Shown: one piece after another, positions 8,339-15,787 of the stretch
Position numbering within the stretch: the first letter of the stretch is position 1
Layout of the letters: every line of letters starts with the position of its first letter
Translations under genes and position numbers: made by a program
Notes under the pieces: generated by a model
What the model was told of the DNA's origin: nothing
Database searches by the model: none
Seen by the model: only the letters and a program-made list of their open reading frames with translations
Assembly (NCBI GenBank): GCA_046330455.1
Contig: JAXLSU010000010.1
Location: 85,748 to 149,747 of the forward strand
Origin: CAVQXR01 sp046330455
Lineage (GTDB): Bacteria > Actinomycetota > Thermoleophilia > Gaiellales > Gaiellaceae
DNA: 64,000 nucleotides
Direction of reading: 5' to 3'

Positions 8339-9478
8339 TCAGACGGAGCCGAGACCGGGAGGACGCTCGATCGGAGCGACGACGGCGAGAGCCCGCATGA
8401 CGCAGGCGCCGCCGCGGAGGAGCCAGGCGAGCCCCGGCGCGAGGATTCCGAGCGCCGCCGCGAGCAGCATCATGCCGGCGGAGCTTGCTCCGGCAGACGC
8501 TGACCCGGAAGCGGCCGCAGAGCCGGCGCCGCCCAGGCCGGGCGCGCCGAGGCCATGGTCGAGGGCAGCGCTCTCCGTCTGGGCGGCCTCGCTCGACGGC
8601 TGCGGAGCGCCGCGCCCGGGGGCGTGGACCGTCGGCAACCCCGGGAGCTCACCGGTGAGGACCGGCTCGACGACGGCGTGAGCCTCGGTGCGAATCGGGG
8701 GCGACCCCGCGTCCGCAGGGACACCCCCCGGGATGTCGGCCAGCGGGACCCCGGCGCCGTCTCCACCCGGGTTGCCTCCCCCAGTCCCGGCCGGGGCGGC
8801 TGCCGGCCCTTCGGGTGCTGTCGCGGCCACGCTCGCGTACACGACCGCAACGGGCGCATCGAGACCGGGGCCTCCCTCTTCGCTGCCCGTCGGCACGGGA
8901 GTCGGAGCAGGCGCCGGAGCGACGACGGGCTGCGTCGGGGGCGGTGTCGTCGCGGGCAGCTCGAGGTCGGACGTCAGCTCCGCGCCGGGCGGAGTCTCGA
9001 CGGGCGGAGCCGGCTGCACGGTCCCGGCGTCGGACGGTGGGACGACCTCGGCCGGAGGGGCCACGTCGGGCACGGGCACCTCGCTCGCCGGCGGCGCCGG
9101 GTCGACGGGCGGTGCGGCCTCGACGGGCGGCTCCGCGTACACGGGCTCCGGGGCACTCGACGGTTCGGCGCCCGAAGCGGGCACGGACGGGTCCGCAGCC
9201 GGGACTGGCGCTGCGTCGCCTACGACCTCCGCGCCGCCCGGAGCGGGATCGGGCTCCGCGGCCGGCACCGCGACGGGCTCGGCCTCGACTGCGGGCGGCG
9301 GCACGGCCTCTTGCGGGGCGACCTCGACGGCGAGGTCGGCCGGTACGGCCGGGGGCTCGGGTGCGTCGACGGCCGACGCCTGCGCGGGAGCGAGCCCGAG
9401 CAACGCCAGCGCGAGCACGGCGGCAACGCGGGCGACTCTCGACGCTCCTGAACCGTGACCCGGCGCTGCCGACCGCAC
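8339..9478 (-). CDS. Secreted Pro/Ala-rich protein with C-terminal membrane anchor
   Basis: GTG at 9478 follows GAAGGGGG about 7 nt upstream and gives 379 residues. The start is followed by a signal peptide (SRVARVAAVLALALLGLAPAQASA). The mature part is a low-complexity Pro/Ala/Glu/Val region of about 270 residues, then a hydrophobic stretch (MMLLAAALGILAPGLAWLL) near the C-terminus and a short tail. No sortase motif is visible. The composition suggests an extended cell-wall-spanning or surface protein tethered to the membrane. It is the first gene of the minus-strand operon, diverging from the polymerase gene at 9653. No family was recognised. Confidence 0.75.
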   Translation of the reverse strand: MRSAAPGHGSGASRVARVAAVLALALLGLAPAQASAVDAPEPPAVPADLAVEVAPQEAVPPPAVEAEPVAVPAAEPDPAPGGAEVVGDAAPVPAADPSVPASGAEPSSAPEPVYAEPPVEAAPPVDPAPPASEVPVPDVAPPAEVVPPSDAGTVQPAPPVETPPGAELTSDLELPATTPPPTQPVVAPAPAPTPVPTGSEEGGPGLDAPVAVVYASVAATAPEGPAAAPAGTGGGNPGGDGAGVPLADIPGGVPADAGSPPIRTEAHAVVEPVLTGELPGLPTVHAPGRGAPQPSSEAAQTESAALDHGLGAPGLGGAGSAAASGSASAGASSAGMMLLAAALGILAPGLAWLLRGGACVMRALAVVAPIERPPGLGSV

Positions 9479-9652
9479 AGCGGCACCCCCTTCGGCTAGT
9501 GACCTGCTGCGCCCCCGGGATTGCGCTGCAAGAGAGACTACGATACGCCTCCGCCCGGGACACGTCAAGGAACGGGCCGCGCTGTGGGTGGACTCGTCGT
9601 GAGGGCTCCGCCTGCCGATGAACGCGGGGCCGCGGCCCCCGCCCCGGCGGTC

Positions 9653-11848
9653 ATGATGAGACGAGCGATGGACGCCAGCATTCCCTCGGCCACCGCGCGC
9701 CCTGCTGCCCTCGACCTGGGCAGTCCGGCGTTCCCGGCCGCGGTCGTGACCGTCCTTGCCTGGGTCGTGTGGGGCGGTCTCGACGGAGGCTTCTCGCCGA
9801 CCGTCTGGGGCTCGGTCGGTGCCGGGCTCGTTCTGCTGCTCGGCATCGCGCTCGCCGCGATCCCGCACTCGCTCGACCTCTCCGAGCGGGCCCGGGCCGT
9901 GACGATCGCCGGGCTCGTCGGCCTCTGCGCGTGGAGCTTCGCGTCGATCCTCTGGGCCGACTTCCCGGGGGACGCCTGGGCGGGCAGCGCGATGACGCTC
10001 GCCTACGCCGCCGGCTTCCTCCTCCTCTCGCTCTGGCCGTCGACTCCCCGCGCGGCAACCCTGCTACTCGCGATCTTCACCGCCGGGGTGGTCGTGCTCG
10101 GGGCGCTGACGCTCGTCGGTGCGGCCGGGCAGGTCGACGGAGCGTCGCGCTGGTTCGTCGAGGGACGGCTCTTCGAGCCGGTCGGCTACCCGAACGGGAC
10201 TGTGGCACTCTGGATGTCTGCCCTGTGGCCGGCTCTCGCCCTGGCGGCGAACCGCGGCCTACCCGTCGCCGCGAGGGCGCTCGCGCTCGGGAGCGCCGGG
10301 TTCCTGCTCGACCTCGCCGTGCTCGGCCAGAGCCGGGGCTGGCTCATCTTCTTCCCGCTCTCGCTCGCCGTTGCGCTGCTGCTCACCCGCCAGCGCCTCC
10401 GCCTCCTCGTCGCCGCGAGCCTCGCGACGCTGTCGACCCTCGCAATCGTGGCGCCGCTGCTCGACGTGTTCGACACCTTCGGAGAGGGCGGCACCGGGGG
10501 CTCGGCCGTCGTGCGCGCAGCCTGGCTGATCGGCGTGTCGGCCGGTGTGCTCACCCTGACCGGGGCGGCCTGGGCGGCCCTCGACCGGCGGGTCGTCCTC
10601 TCCCCCTCGGCCCACCGGGCACTCGCCGGAGTCGCGAGCGCGGCGGTCCTGCTCGTCTGCGTCGGGGGAACGGTCGGCGCGCTCGCCGTGGCGGAGCACC
10701 CGGGCCGCTGGGTGTCGGAGCGCTGGGAGGAGTTCAGGGGCGGCAGCTCGCTCGACGCCGAGGGCTCGCGGTTCACGAGCTCGGCGAGCTCGGGTCGCTA
10801 CGAGGAGTGGACGATCGCCTGGGGTGCCTTCCTCGACCATCCCCTGACCGGGATCGGTGCCGACAACTTCGCGGCGACCTACCTCGAGGAGCGCGGTAAC
10901 GACTTCCGGGAGCCCCGCTTCCCGCACTCGTTCGAGCTGAAGGTGGCGAGCCAGCTCGGGCTCGTGGGGCTCGCGCTGTTTCTCACCTTCGCGGTCGGCG
11001 CCGTGCTCCTGGCGCTGCGCCGTCGCCGGGCGCTCGGCGCCGCCGAGGCGAGCATCGTGGGCGCCGCGCTCATGATCCCGGCGTGGTGGGCGATCGCCGG
11101 CTCGGCCGACTGGTTCTGGGAGCTCCCCGCGCTCGCCGGTCCCGCGTTCGGCTTCCTCGGGCTCGCCGGGGCGGTTCGCCCGCCGGCAGCCGCGGCGGAG
11201 ACGGGGCCCCCTCCCGACGAGAGCCCCCCGAAGCCCGACGCCCCCAGCGGCGGCGAATCGACTCCGGACGAGGCCGACGCAGGCGCCGCTGCCGGGGAAG
11301 GCAACGGACGGCCGCCCTCACGCCGCCGCCTCGTGGTGGTCTCCGTCGGCCTCGTGACCGGCGTCGCCGTGCTCGCGGGCGCGGCGAGCCTCGCCGTTCC
11401 GGCCCTGGCGGAGCGCTACACGCGCGCGGGAGTCGAGGGGTGGCGAGACGACCTCGGGCTCGCCTATGCGCGGCTCGACCGTGCGGCGAGCTTGAACCCG
11501 CTCGCCGGGGGCCCGCTGCTCCTCAAGGGGTCGATCGCGCTCCGCGCAAAGGATCTCGACGAGGCGGAGACGGCGTTCCGCGCCGCGCTCGAACGCGAGC
11601 CCACGAGCTGGTATGCGAACCTCCAGCTCGCACTGATCGCGGCGGCGCAAGGCGAGTCGGAGAAGGCCTGGGCATGGCTGCGACGAGCGCAGGAGCTCAA
11701 TCCGAACGACAAGGTCGCGCGCCGGCTCCAGACGCTGCTCGAGCGCGGGAAGCCCGTCGACCCCGACGAGCTGAACGACCGCTACGTCCGGTCGTTCAAC
11801 CAGCGTCAGCTCGGCGCTTTACGTTCTCCGATCGATGGAGTACGCTGA
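9653..11848 (+). CDS. O-antigen ligase/polymerase-like membrane protein with TPR tail
   Basis: From the ATG at 9653 the protein is 731 residues; ATG at 9668 and GTG at 9599 are other possible starts. About ten or more hydrophobic segments span roughly residues 20-490. A periplasmic loop carries the Wzy_C/O-antigen-ligase signature region (EEWTIAWGAFLDHPLTGIGADNF, given as a region). After a final helix (about 560-580) the C-terminus has TPR-like helical repeats (LDEAETAFRAALEREPTSWY). It likely polymerises or ligates lipid-linked glycans at the outer membrane face. It diverges from the glycan operon on the left and probably completes that pathway. Confidence 0.85.
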   Translation: MMRRAMDASIPSATARPAALDLGSPAFPAAVVTVLAWVVWGGLDGGFSPTVWGSVGAGLVLLLGIALAAIPHSLDLSERARAVTIAGLVGLCAWSFASILWADFPGDAWAGSAMTLAYAAGFLLLSLWPSTPRAATLLLAIFTAGVVVLGALTLVGAAGQVDGASRWFVEGRLFEPVGYPNGTVALWMSALWPALALAANRGLPVAARALALGSAGFLLDLAVLGQSRGWLIFFPLSLAVALLLTRQRLRLLVAASLATLSTLAIVAPLLDVFDTFGEGGTGGSAVVRAAWLIGVSAGVLTLTGAAWAALDRRVVLSPSAHRALAGVASAAVLLVCVGGTVGALAVAEHPGRWVSERWEEFRGGSSLDAEGSRFTSSASSGRYEEWTIAWGAFLDHPLTGIGADNFAATYLEERGNDFREPRFPHSFELKVASQLGLVGLALFLTFAVGAVLLALRRRRALGAAEASIVGAALMIPAWWAIAGSADWFWELPALAGPAFGFLGLAGAVRPPAAAAETGPPPDESPPKPDAPSGGESTPDEADAGAAAGEGNGRPPSRRRLVVVSVGLVTGVAVLAGAASLAVPALAERYTRAGVEGWRDDLGLAYARLDRAASLNPLAGGPLLLKGSIALRAKDLDEAETAFRAALEREPTSWYANLQLALIAAAQGESEKAWAWLRRAQELNPNDKVARRLQTLLERGKPVDPDELNDRYVRSFNQRQLGALRSPIDGVR

Positions 11849-11862
11849 ATGGGTAGGGAGCG

Positions 11863-11869
11863 AAGGAGG
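11863..11869 (+). promoter_or_regulatory. Shine-Dalgarno selecting a TTG start
   Basis: AAGGAGG lies 8 nt before TTG at 11878. A GTG at 11869 overlaps the SD itself and cannot use it, so TTG is the likely initiator of the LPFTG protein. Confidence 0.7.
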
Positions 11870-11877
11870 TGAGAGTA

Positions 11878-12141
11878 TTGACGAAGAGACTCCGCAGGTT
11901 GGGCATCATCGGCACCGGCATGTTGCTGACCCTCGTCGCCGTGCCGGCAGCGCTTGCCGCCAGCCCGGACGACAGCGTCTACGGGGGCGTCGGCGGCAAC
12001 ATCCAGGGTGACGTCGCTGGAGCCCAGCCGGCCGGGAACCTCCCGTTCACCGGTATGAACCTGGCCCTGATCGTGATCGGCGGCGTGGCGCTCGTCGCGA
12101 TCGGCGTCCTGTTGCGGCGGCGCACCGGCGAGAGCCACTAG
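11878..12141 (+). CDS. Miniature LPFTG sortase substrate
   Basis: This 87-residue secreted protein has every part of a sortase substrate in minimal form: a basic start and signal peptide (TKRLRRLGIIGTGMLL... ending VPAALA), about 31 mature residues rich in Gly/Asp/Ala, the sorting motif LPFTG, a membrane segment (LALIVIGGVALVAIGVLL) and a basic tail RRR. TTG at 11878 is chosen for its SD. The class E sortase gene starts 5 nt after its stop, so it is very probably the substrate. After cleavage only a short peptide would remain on the wall or pilus. Function unknown. Confidence 0.8.
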   Translation: MTKRLRRLGIIGTGMLLTLVAVPAALAASPDDSVYGGVGGNIQGDVAGAQPAGNLPFTGMNLALIVIGGVALVAIGVLLRRRTGESH

Positions 12142-12145
12142 GCGC

Positions 12146-12988
12146 GTGCCCGAATCGATCGACGCCGACGGGGCCCGGGTTCGCCGGGCCCCGTTTGCGA
12201 GACGGGGCCGCGAAGCCTCGAGACCGGTTTCCACGTCGCGCCGAGCACGGATCGCGCGGCGCGCCGGGACCGTGATGATCGTCGCGGGCATCCTCGCGCT
12301 CGGCTACGGCGCGGCCATCTACTTCTGGCACGATCCGGTCACCGACCTCTACGCGAGGGTCAAGCAGCGCCAGCTCGCCTCCCAGCTCGACGAGACGTTC
12401 TCGGCGTTCGCGCTCACGGCCCCGACCGCACGTAGCGCGGGCGCCCCGGAGACCGCCGCCCCCGAGGGCCCGGCCCGGGCCGAGCTCGAGGCGGCCGTTC
12501 GGACCGCCGCCACGCGCATGCTCGCCGAGGCGAAGCCCGGAGCGGTGCTCGGCCGGATCACCGTGCCCGCGCTCGGCATCTCACCGGTGTTCGTCAACGG
12601 CACCGAGTGGGGTCGCGACCTCACGCGTGGCCCCGGCCGGTATCCGGAGACATCGCTGCCCGGTCTCGGCCAGCTCACCGCGATCGCGGGTCACAGGACG
12701 ACGTTCGGGGCGTGGTTCCGGCACGTCGACGAGCTCGAGGCCGGCGACGAGATCGTCCTCGAGCTTCCGTACGGTCGGTTCGTGTACACGGTGACCGGGC
12801 ACGAGATCGTCGCCAAGGACGACTGGAGCGTGATCAGCCCGCACGGGTTCGACGAGCTCGTGCTGTCGGCCTGTCACCCGCTGTACAGCGCCGAGCAGCG
12901 CTGGATCGTCTACGCGCGGCTGACCGAGGTGAAGACCCCGCAGGGGAGCTACGCGGTCGACCGCGACGCCGCGCAGGCGGCGTCCTGA
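12146..12988 (+). CDS. Class E sortase
   Basis: This 280-residue transpeptidase has an N-terminal membrane helix (about 43-60, VMIVAGILALGYGAAIYF) after a basic cytoplasmic tail. A short linker leads to the catalytic beta-barrel. Catalytic residues are visible: His183 in AGHRTTFGAWF, Cys243 in LSACHPLYS and Arg252 in EQRWIVYARL. Class E enzymes of actinobacteria anchor proteins to the peptidoglycan cross-bridge, often at LAxTG; here the adjacent candidate substrate carries LPFTG. The GTG start follows the substrate stop by 4 nt, so the two genes are co-translated. Confidence 0.92.
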   Translation: MPESIDADGARVRRAPFARRGREASRPVSTSRRARIARRAGTVMIVAGILALGYGAAIYFWHDPVTDLYARVKQRQLASQLDETFSAFALTAPTARSAGAPETAAPEGPARAELEAAVRTAATRMLAEAKPGAVLGRITVPALGISPVFVNGTEWGRDLTRGPGRYPETSLPGLGQLTAIAGHRTTFGAWFRHVDELEAGDEIVLELPYGRFVYTVTGHEIVAKDDWSVISPHGFDELVLSACHPLYSAEQRWIVYARLTEVKTPQGSYAVDRDAAQAAS

Positions 12989-13069
12989 CGGCGCTCCGGG
13001 GCCCGGACTCGCTCCGCCGTCGGGGCGCTTCCCGGCAGGAGTACGGGGTCGGACGACCGAACTTCGGGC

Positions 13070-13082
13070 TATAGTCCCTCCC
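13070..13082 (+). promoter_or_regulatory. -10 element of a leaderless transcript
   Basis: TATAGT at 13070-13075 lies 7 nt before the TTG start at 13083, so the transcript is predicted to begin at or next to the start codon. No Shine-Dalgarno is present. No clear -35 was found. Confidence 0.5.
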
Positions 13083-13646
13083 TTGCCGACCCAGCACGTT
13101 CACGTCAGCGCCCTGGTTCGCAGGTGCTTTGTGCTCCTCGCGCTCACGGCCGGCGCGATCGCGATGCTGCTCCTCCCCGCGACCGCGAAGGCTGCACGCT
13201 CCGACGAGTCGGCCGTCCGGACCGACCGGGCGCTCAGCACGGCCCTGCTCGCCGAGGTCAACACGGCGCGCGCCGAGCGGGGGCGCAGGTCTCTCCAGTC
13301 GGTGGCCTCGCTGCGGCGGGCGGCAAGGACGCACGCCGTATCGATGGGCGAGCGTGGCTACTTCGGCCATGTCCGGACAGGAGACGAGCGCGGGCTCGCC
13401 CAGACCTACGCGGGCAAGGTCGCCGAGACGCTCTTCTGGACCGGCGGGTCGCTCTCGGCCCGCGAGGTGGTCGACCGCTGGCTCGCCAGCGCTCCCCACA
13501 GGACGATCGTCCTCGGCAAGCGATTCGCCGAGATCGGAATCCTCGCGGTGCGCGTCGCCCAGGCACCGGGCGTCTACCGCGGTGCAACCGTGACCATCGT
13601 CGTCGCGGACTACGGCATCCCCCGGCGCGCCCTCGCCCGCTCCTGA
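13083..13646 (+). CDS. Secreted CAP-domain protein (copy 1)
   Basis: This 187-residue protein has a signal peptide (VLLALTAGAIAMLLLPATAKA) and one CAP (SCP/PR-1) domain. Conserved positions are seen in VNTARAERGRRSL, THAVSMGERGYFGHV and WLASAPHRTIVL. The usual GEN motif is changed to AET and the glycine-rich loop after the first His is altered, so this copy is the most diverged of three in the window. CAP proteins of bacteria are extracytoplasmic and of unsettled function (lipid or wall binding, or protease-like in some). TTG start with a -10 just upstream, so probably leaderless. Confidence 0.85.
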   Translation: MPTQHVHVSALVRRCFVLLALTAGAIAMLLLPATAKAARSDESAVRTDRALSTALLAEVNTARAERGRRSLQSVASLRRAARTHAVSMGERGYFGHVRTGDERGLAQTYAGKVAETLFWTGGSLSAREVVDRWLASAPHRTIVLGKRFAEIGILAVRVAQAPGVYRGATVTIVVADYGIPRRALARS

Positions 13647-13756
13647 CCGTCTGAGCCACCGGCTCGGCACCCTCATCCCCCGGGGCGCACCGGCCGCCTG
13701 CCCTCGATCGAGGGATCTCGATCACCCGTCGCGTCCCTGCGCCCGATGGGTCGTAC

Positions 13757-14326
13757 GTGGCCCTCGGATGCAGCCCCGTGCGCGCCCGGCTCGCGCTCGC
13801 CGCAGCCCTCGTCGCTGCGGCAGTCCTCGGGCTGCTCGCTCTCCCGTCGCCCGCCGTCGCCGTTCCTCAGGCGCAGACGACACGGGTCGCCGAGGACGCC
13901 GCGCTCGTGCCGCGAATCGTCGCCGCCATCAATGCCGAGCGGCGAGGCAGGGGCCTGCGGCCGCTGCGGATCTCCGGCCAGCTCGCCGCCGCGGCGGAGC
14001 GGCACGCCCGCTCAATGGCGAACCTCGGGTTCTTCGCGCACGAGTCGGCCGACGGGACGTCGTTTGCCCGACGGATCCTCCGCAGCTACAAGGTGACCGG
14101 GTACTCGAGCTGGACGGTCGGCGAGAACCTGCTCTGGCGCTCACCCGGCGTCACCGCCGGGGAGGCGCTCGCCATGTGGATGGCCAGTCCGCCGCACCGC
14201 CGGGTGCTCCTGACCGGCGCGTTCCGGGAGATCGGCATCTCCGTCGTGCACGCCGAGGACGCTCCGGCCGCGTTCCGGAACCTGGACGTCGCGATCGTCG
14301 TCGCCGACTTCGGCGTCAGGCGCTGA
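13757..14326 (+). CDS. Secreted CAP-domain protein (copy 2)
   Basis: This 189-residue protein has a signal peptide (LALAAALVAAAVLGLLALPS) and a complete CAP domain: INAERRGRGLRPL, ERHARSMANLGFFAHES, VGENLLWRSPGVTAGEAL, MWMASPPHRRVLL and GISVVHAED. The His and Glu positions of the CAP cavity are kept. GTG at 13757 gives a seven-residue longer start than GTG at 13778; neither has a strong SD. It is the best-conserved copy, most similar to the CAP gene at 18472. It ends 8 nt before the stop of the convergent adenosyltransferase gene. Confidence 0.87.
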   Translation: MALGCSPVRARLALAAALVAAAVLGLLALPSPAVAVPQAQTTRVAEDAALVPRIVAAINAERRGRGLRPLRISGQLAAAAERHARSMANLGFFAHESADGTSFARRILRSYKVTGYSSWTVGENLLWRSPGVTAGEALAMWMASPPHRRVLLTGAFREIGISVVHAEDAPAAFRNLDVAIVVADFGVRR

Positions 14327-14334
14327 GCAGGCCG

Positions 14335-14919
14335 CTACCGCGACCCGCCCGGCTTCCACAGCGGCTCGGAGACGCTGGCGTCCGCGTTCGCGGCACGCGA
14401 GAGGATGAACAGGAGATCAGAGAGCCGGTTCAGGTAGGCGAGCGCGACCGGGTTCACCTCCGTGGTCTCGGCGAGTGAGACGGCGAGCCGCTCGGCCCGG
14501 CGGCAGACGGTCCGGGCGACATGGAGCCTGGCGGCGCATTCCGTCCCACCCGGGAGCACGAAGCTCCGCAGGGGCTCGAGGCGATCGTTGACCTCGTCGC
14601 ACAGCCCCTCCAGCCATTCGATCTGGGGCGTCTCGACGCGTAGCCGCTCCCTTGCGTTCGAGAGCGGCACGGAGAGATCGGCACCGAGATCGAAGAGGTC
14701 GTTCTGGATCCGTTCGAGCCAGGGGCGGTACTCCTCGGGCACCTCGCCTGCGAGCACGACGCCGATCGCCGCGTTCAGCTCGTCGATGGTTCCGTAGGTC
14801 TCGATGCGCGGGTGCGTCTTGCTGACCCGCTCCCCGCTTCCAAGGCTCGTCTCGCCTGCGTCCCCGCCCCGCGTGTAGATGCGAGTCAGCCTGACCGGCT
14901 CGTCGCGCTTCCTACCCAT
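14335..14919 (-). CDS. Cob(I)alamin adenosyltransferase, PduO type
   Basis: This 194-residue enzyme transfers adenosyl from ATP to cob(I)alamin to make coenzyme B12. The signature TRGGDAGETSLGSGERVSK near the N-terminus binds ATP, and the helical core contains RIETYGTIDELNAAIG, the PGGTECAARLHVART region and NRLSDLLFILSR. The frame is open upstream, but the ATG at 14919 gives the family's normal length and overlaps the dehydrogenase gene by 8 nt. With the meaB chaperone also in the window, it fits B12-dependent methylmalonyl-CoA mutase metabolism. Confidence 0.93.
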   Translation of the reverse strand: MGRKRDEPVRLTRIYTRGGDAGETSLGSGERVSKTHPRIETYGTIDELNAAIGVVLAGEVPEEYRPWLERIQNDLFDLGADLSVPLSNARERLRVETPQIEWLEGLCDEVNDRLEPLRSFVLPGGTECAARLHVARTVCRRAERLAVSLAETTEVNPVALAYLNRLSDLLFILSRAANADASVSEPLWKPGGSR

Positions 14920-15748
14920 ACTCGTAGAACCCCCTCCCGGACTTCCGACCAAGACGGCCCGCGGCGACGTAGCGCCGCAGCAGCGGGCACGGTGCGTACT
15001 TCGGGTCACCGAGGCCCTCGTGGAGCACCTCCATGATCGCGACGCAGGTGTCGAGGCCGATCAGGTCGGCGAGCGCGAGCGGGCCCAGCGGGTGGTTGAG
15101 GCCGAGCCTCGCGATCGTGTCGATCGCCTCGGCCTCCGCGACGCCTTCCATGAGCGCGTAGGCCGCCTCGTTGACGAGCGGCATCAGGATCCGGTTCGCG
15201 ACGAAGCCCGGGAAGTCGCGCGCCTCGGCCGGGGTCTTCCCGAGCTCGCGAGCGAGCCCGGCGATCGCGTCGGCGGTCGCGTCCGAGGTCTCGAGGCCGC
15301 GGACGACCTCGACGAGCGCCATGACCGGCACCGGGTTGAAGAAGTGCATGCCGATCACGCGGTCCGGCCGTTCGGTCGCGGCGGCGAGCTCGGTGATCGA
15401 GATCGAGGACGTGTTCGACGCGAGGATCGCGCCGGCCGGCATCAGCGCCTCTGCTTCCCGAAACAGCGCCTGCTTCACCGGGGCGCTCTCGACGACCGCC
15501 TCGATCAGGAGCTCTGCCGGCACGAGCTCCGGCGCGACGTCCACCCGTGCGAGCACGTCCGCCGGCTCATACGGCGCGCCCTTCGCCGCGAGCTTCTCGA
15601 GGCTCGCGGCGATCCGCTCGAGCGCGCGCTCGGCGGCGCCGGGCACCGAGTCGACGAGGCTCACGCGCCGCCCCGAGGCTGCGACGACCTGCGCGATCCC
15701 GGCGCCCATCTGGCCGGCCCCGACAACGAGGACGTGCTCGAGCTCCAC
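14912..15748 (-). CDS. 3-hydroxyacyl-CoA (3-hydroxybutyryl-CoA) dehydrogenase
   Basis: This 278-residue enzyme oxidises (S)-3-hydroxyacyl-CoA with NAD. VLVVGAGQMGAGIAQ is the Rossmann nucleotide loop, ASNTSSISITEL and GMHFFNPVPVM contain the catalytic Ser/His region, and GFVANRILMPLVNEA is the C-terminal dimer signature. The length matches the single-domain Hbd/PaaH family. GTG at 15748 has TAGGCT ending 6 nt upstream, so the mRNA is probably leaderless. The thiolase gene nearby (17199-18350) would catalyse the next step of acyl-CoA breakdown or acetoacetyl-CoA synthesis. Confidence 0.92.
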   Translation of the reverse strand: MELEHVLVVGAGQMGAGIAQVVAASGRRVSLVDSVPGAAERALERIAASLEKLAAKGAPYEPADVLARVDVAPELVPAELLIEAVVESAPVKQALFREAEALMPAGAILASNTSSISITELAAATERPDRVIGMHFFNPVPVMALVEVVRGLETSDATADAIAGLARELGKTPAEARDFPGFVANRILMPLVNEAAYALMEGVAEAEAIDTIARLGLNHPLGPLALADLIGLDTCVAIMEVLHEGLGDPKYAPCPLLRRYVAAGRLGRKSGRGFYEYG

Positions 15749-15787
15749 GACCCCAGCCTACCGGCCGGCGGCCGGCAGTCCCCGGGA

